Positions 59,690 through 64,000 of a stretch of DNA of 64,000 bases are shown here, in pieces. The stretch spans positions 441,443 to 505,442 of the forward strand of contig LNKV01000030.1 of NCBI GenBank assembly GCA_001465935.1. Direction: 5' to 3'. The first letter of the stretch is position 1; each line of letters begins with the position of its first letter. The translations under genes were made by a program, and so were the position numbers. The stretch comes from Clarireedia homoeocarpa. Taxonomy: Eukaryota > Ascomycota > Leotiomycetes > Helotiales > Rutstroemiaceae. The notes beneath the pieces were generated by a model, which worked only from the letters and a program-made list of their open reading frames with translations, was not told where the DNA came from and ran no database searches.

Positions 59690-61763
59690 TTAGCCATGCT
59701 TCGACGACACCGGATTTTTACTGTCGTATTTGTCCAATTCACTTCCGTCCCCAGAATATCCTATCCTATCACGGTTGTCGTCTATTATGCGACCATATTC
59801 GATTAGTAACCTGAAGAGATAGATCTATATGATATGTTAGTGAAAGTGAGATGAGTAGATTTTGTAGGTAATTTGACTTTACCTCAATATCTTCGCGTCT
59901 CAAAACTTTTGCAGCCCATTCTCTTCCTTGTCTGCCTAATTTCCTCGCCTCGAAGTCATGTCGCTGCACGTAGGGTTTCCCATCACGCCCTGCTGTTTTT
60001 GGATCTCCGAGACCAATAAAGTAGGTAAGGATGCTATACAGCTCATCGTACCGGTTGTCTAAAGGTACAAAATGTTTCCAAGCAAAGAGCCGAGAATCGT
60101 GCCATTCTCGGAAAATTGTACTTTTGATACCAAGACTCTTGCTCTGAAGGAACGCGTGCCATCGTCCAGAGAAAGAGTGTCCGTCAATATCTATGAGGTA
60201 TTTGTTTTTGAATTGCTCCAGGAACTTGGATGGAGCTTTGTAAGTCCAGACGTCTTTGTAAAACGAACAATCGGAAGGTATACACGAGGCTGGCTCGGTG
60301 AAGCCAACATCTGTATACTTGGCGGCGAAGTCTGAAGGCGAGAAATGCTCATAACTTTGATATGCCCCAGGATTTTTCGGATCCATAGACATAATTCTCA
60401 CGTCTTGGCCTTTCATCACAGTAGCATTTGTCAGCAGAGCCAGTCTTTGCCGATGCATAGTTTTCCAAGTCTCTTCAGTGTTCGTTCCGCCGGAAGTGAC
60501 ACCTCTCCATATCATGTTGTCTTCTTTATCGTCCCAGCCTACATCATCGGAGGGATCATACATGTATCTTTCATCATCCCTGAAATACATGTTTGCCGGG
60601 AATAAGATATCATTGTTGATGTTTGTTTTGCACTCTCCAAATACAGGTAGTGGTAACTTACTAGCTTGCACCGTGCTAGCTGCGTACAGAAATCCGTGCT
60701 GCCGTTGAATTTCTGGACCTATCGTACACAGATCGGAGGAAAGGTTGAAATTGGTGATGAAGCCGCCTTGTGGGCTCTTGTAAGTAGCCTCCGCTGTCGC
60801 TTGTAGGGATAAGGGATCTCTTGCATGTGAGCCTGGTGGACATGCTTCTTTCGCGATATCCATATACTGCTTTCCAGCCGCTGAGAACCACTCCGGCTGT
60901 TTTAAGAGCGGTTCTGTATCATCCTCCTTGTAAAATCCCGTCATACCCTTAGTCCACTCGGCAGAACTTTCGGGCATTATGCGTCTACTTGCAATTTCGC
61001 TAGCGAGGAGAGCCTGCATATCATCCCATGGAACTACTATTCTTGGTTGATCGTGCCTGTTCATGGCAATATCCATATCTGGGAGGTATTTGACGAACCT
61101 CTTCACCTGCTCGGCCAAAGTTTCCACACGCCACTTCGTACTGTCGCCCGCATTCGTCAGCTGCCATACCTTTCCATCGCGTATATGGAGTCCGGAGATG
61201 CCATCTTGCTCGACCCGAGGCAGATTCGCGGCATACGACCTTATGATAGCGGGCTCAATCCCCCAAAATGGGCGTAGGTCGTCCATGACTTGTTCGAAAT
61301 CGTCCACATTGTACACGTTTTTATCTCGGGCGAATTTATACCACTCTCTGAACCCAGGAGGGGGGTTTCTTCCGTACCTCCTCCTGTATTTGCTGACAGT
61401 TTCTCTAAAAGTGGTCGACCTGCTTTCATCGTACAATCGAAAAGATTCGTCGGCTTGTTTCATCAACTCAAAAATCGGATGCTGGTCAGCAATATCTCCC
61501 ACCTCTTCGGATGTGCCGTGATCTTGATGCCATGATGGCAAGTTTGGAGCCTATAGAAATGTCAGAAAACTTATTGGTTAACACTGGAGCAAAGCAAGAC
61601 TTGCGCTGGAATCGGGGTTTTTATGCACGCCTGGAATGGGGATCTTTGTGACTTTAGATCGCACGTCTCCGCCAGCGAGCATAGAAAGATTAAAGAGTAG
61701 TATTAGGACGCCGGTCAAGGTTAAGAAAAGGAAAAAACGTCGTTGTCCGCGGTCGAGACCCAT
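59690..61763 (-). CDS. GT90-family glycosyltransferase (CAP10/CAP59-like), Golgi type II membrane protein
   Basis: Three exons, 61763-61605, 61550-59883 and 59824-59690, give 653 residues. Intron 1 uses a GC donor (GCAAGT) with a TCTGACA branch. Intron 2 has donor GTAAAG and a CACTAAC branch; the chosen acceptor restores the usual C-terminal IYLFRLLIEYGRIIDDNRD, while the next AG gives a short unrelated end. A short basic N-terminus (MGLDRGQRR) precedes one signal-anchor helix at about 11-29. The lumenal domain starts near residue 60. GT90 signatures are visible around residues 380-560: LFPANMYFRDDERYMYDP, NMIWRGVTSGG, SKFLEQFKNKYLIDIDGHSFSGRW and the C-terminal FREWHDSRLFAWKHFVPLD. Relatives add xylose or other sugars to glycolipids, glycans or capsule. 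Exact donor and acceptor cannot be read. Confidence 0.88.
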
Positions 61764-62305
61764 AGTGATGTTTGGCTGGCTAACCCAAGTTGACCTTCTG
61801 TTTCTTTTTCAATCTATCTTGTGGCATGCACATCTGAATACAGACAAAAGCTTGGTCATGAATTAATCGATGAGAATGACAGTTGAAATCTGGCCATTGA
61901 GGGAGGACCGTAGTGAGTATTCTAAGGATGGGGAAAATATCGTGTAGACGCCAGACTTAGGAGTGACAGGAGAATCGAAGAGAAAAGATCATCCAGTCCG
62001 ATGAGGCCTCTTCTGAGACTCCCTCCTTCCGGATCTTTGTCCAGGCCTGGTCTGATTTATCGAATTGGGCATTCGAGGAGAGAACTACACTTAAAGTAGC
62101 TAATTCACTCCACGTATTGTGTACAGCTCAGGGACTTTCAGGGATTTTACCTCGCCTGATATGCAGAGATGGAAGGATGTTCTCTGCTTTTCTCGCCTAA
62201 GGCTCCAATTTGATCTCACTCTCAATCTCCATCTCCACAAGGTTAATTGTTCGAGCCTCAAAATTCTTGACCTCACGATAGTCGCAACACCCCATTCCTC
62301 GCACA
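61764..62305. promoter_or_regulatory. Divergent promoter region between GT90 and uL15m genes
   Basis: 542 bases between two divergent start codons, without further coding sequence. Elements were not resolved by reading. Confidence 0.5.
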
Positions 62306-63304
62306 ATGCCACTGCGGCTATCAGCCCTTTCGGCTATCTGTCGTTCGGCGCCAATCGCATCGACACCTCTGGCTGCCTTTCTGGCACCTCTTCTGCAAGC
62401 ACGAAATGCGTCAATTCTAGCATCGTTATCGGATAATCCTGGGGCATACAACAAGCGCATTCGTCGAGGTCGTGGTCCCTCATCCGGCAAAGGAAAAACC
62501 TCAGGGCGTGGTCACAAGGGTCAGAAGCAGCATGGAAAAGTTCCCGCGAGGTTTCAAGGAGGCCAAACCCCGCAGGAGATTGTGCAGGGCAAAAGAGGGT
62601 TTGATAACCAGTACGAAGTTTCTTGAATCTTTTTGGTCTAGGCCGTTCTTAGGAGAACCAGCTCTTCGGTGGATGCTTAGATCTTGATGGCTACTGACAT
62701 GGCACTTAGATTCACAGACGACACGACACCAGTTAACCTAAACCGTATACAATCATGGATTGATCAAGGACGGCTTGACCCTACTCAACCTATTACCTTA
62801 AAAGAACTGGCGAAGTCTAGATGTCTGCATGGTGTAAAAGATGGAGGAGTGAAGCTGTTGGCTAAAGGAAAGGAGGATTTGAAGGCGACTATCAACATTT
62901 TGGTATCTAGAGCATCTGCAGCTGCTATCGAGGCTGTTGAGGCGCATGGGGGTAAAGTTACCACGAGATACTACTCAGCAACATCAATTCGAAGAGTTAT
63001 CGGTGGCGAATCTATGTCCAGCTTTCATCCACTTTCTTCAGCAGATGCTAGCTCGACCACTCCGCCGGTCCTGGACGTCGCGTTACCGAAGTCGCCAACA
63101 CCCACTTATCGTTTACCGGATCCGACGAGCCGTAAAGCCATAGAGTACTATAGAGATGCGGCGCATCGGGGTTACTTGAGCCACACGGTAGCAGAAGGTG
63201 AAGGACCAAGTTTGTTTTTCAAGCCACCCCGAGAGGGTAAATTCCACAAGAAGTCCAAGAAGACTGGAACGGCCGCTGCTGCAAGAGAAAACAGGCTATG
63301 GTAA
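62306..63304 (+). CDS. MRPL10: Mitochondrial large-subunit ribosomal protein uL15m
   Basis: Two exons, 62306-62610 and 62710-63304, give 299 residues. The intron has donor GTACGA and a TACTGAC branch, and the join QFTDDTTP restores the family sequence. The basic, Arg/Ala/Ser-rich first 30 or so residues are a typical mitochondrial presequence. The uL15 signature follows: KRIRRGRGPSSGKGKTSGRG and HKGQK at about residues 50-75, then GGQTP. The second exon has the globular part with LKATINILVSRASAAAIEAVEAHGG. The C-terminal extension (about 215-299) is longer than bacterial L15, usual for fungal mitoribosomes, where the yeast orthologue is MRPL10. Intact and ordinary. Confidence 0.93.
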
Positions 63305-64000
63305 GGAGGGGCTCACTTGTATACTACGTATGTTACATTTATGAAAAGCACAAATGGTTACGTTGGGCTGCGATACATCTGAGGCAAAGATCCCGTGGCT
63401 AGCACGACGGCGTCTGTCCTGAAGTCTGTAGCAAGGAATCGTAATCTTTTCCTGACCAGGAAGCCGATGTTACTTCCTATTGATGCTTTACCACAACCGA
63501 AGTTGTCTTGATCATGGCGATGCGGTAGATCAAGAATTCTAAGCTTCATGGTAAAAAAGCACCGAACGGTTGATTCGGCAGGTAGTTACGTGCTTTCGTA
63601 TATAGTTCTATGAAAGCAAAATGCTTCCAGCATTATTGTACATGGACACACTTCTCTCCCCAGTATAAAGAATGTTGAAAGAGTGGTATCATGGACGTAT
63701 TGTCCTCTGCGGAGAATCAAGTACCCCCTCCCCCCGACGTTCTTTGTCTTCTTCAGAGCACACCTTTCATGCCCCTAGGTCCAGAGTAATGCAACTGTGC
63801 CTTTAAGCAGCAGTTCACCCGAATAATACTAAAATTACCACTATCCGATACGGTTAGGATGAATCGATTCCCCTCGTCGGTCTGAAGCTTTAGATCGTAA
63901 CCGAAGCGAAGATTGCCCACGACATTCAGTCTAAGTAGTCTGGTTTTCTGGGTCATGTTAACGGCATGGGATTTCTAGATTTCGTGGAGAAGATTTCGTG
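63305..64000. other. Right-edge stretch; possible short minus-strand frames, unresolved
   Basis: Two minus frames, 63956-63753 and 63549-63358 (64 and 63 codons), have a faintly protein-like look (GNRFILTVSDSGNF; GSNIGFLVRKRLRFL). I find no splice join that connects them in one frame, and each starts at its own ATG. A gene extending off the right edge is possible but not supported, because a stop lies upstream of the first ATG in its frame. Confidence 0.3.

Noticed and set aside
63358..63956. Two short minus frames as one gene
   Set aside because: No splice junction joins them in frame, and no family is recognised.
1..64000. CRISPR arrays, bacterial-type operons, ribosome binding sites
   Set aside because: The DNA is eukaryotic; the tandem repeats lack spacers.

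Overview
The window is nuclear DNA of a filamentous ascomycete. Genes carry short introns (about 45-120 bp) with GTATGT/GTAAGT-like donors and CTAAC/CTGAC branch sites. The families are typical of Pezizomycotina: C2H2 plus fungal-specific transcription-factor domain, UstYa/DUF3328, rhodopsin-domain membrane protein, GT90, DUF7053, DHA1/DHA2 transporters. I infer Leotiomycetes (Botrytis/Sclerotinia-like) with low certainty; no rRNA or marker gene is present to prove it.

Layout. 1-0.57 kb: 5' part of an unrecognised gene leaving the left edge. 0.57-10.4 kb: gene-poor, microsatellite-bearing DNA. 10.4-13.5 kb: an AmdX/Adr1-like zinc-finger regulator. 15.9-17.0 kb: a broken protein kinase gene. 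17.6-29.6 kb: the most interesting segment, with a secreted M20 peptidase, a UstYa-family oxidase with both HxxHC motifs, a secreted precursor made of three near-identical 18-residue repeats ending in Lys-Arg, a seven-helix rhodopsin-domain protein, and two different MFS exporters. This looks like a fungal RiPP (dikaritin-type, Kex2-processed peptide) locus. Expected order of events: signal-peptide removal, Kex2 cleavage after each KR, carboxypeptidase trimming, UstYa oxidation/cyclisation, export by an MFS protein. That order is inferred from characterised clusters and not shown by the sequence.

29.7-36.0 kb is a decayed island: a broken piggyBac-like transposon, then pseudogenes of an unrecognised protein, an alpha-kinase and an ankyrin protein. 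A short non-autonomous relative of the same transposon lies inside the peptide locus. 36.2-38.2 kb: an intact five-exon... strictly, four-exon NAD kinase gene. 38.2-48.9 kb: about 10.7 kb without a credible gene, with many microsatellites and one clear MITE.

49.0-64 kb is ordinary genic DNA: an acidic unrecognised protein, LAS1 (rRNA processing), a hexose-transporter-like MFS gene, a DUF7053 protein, a GT90 glycosyltransferase and mitochondrial ribosomal protein uL15m. Exon junctions below were worked out by hand from reading frame, splice signals and family similarity; none has transcript support.
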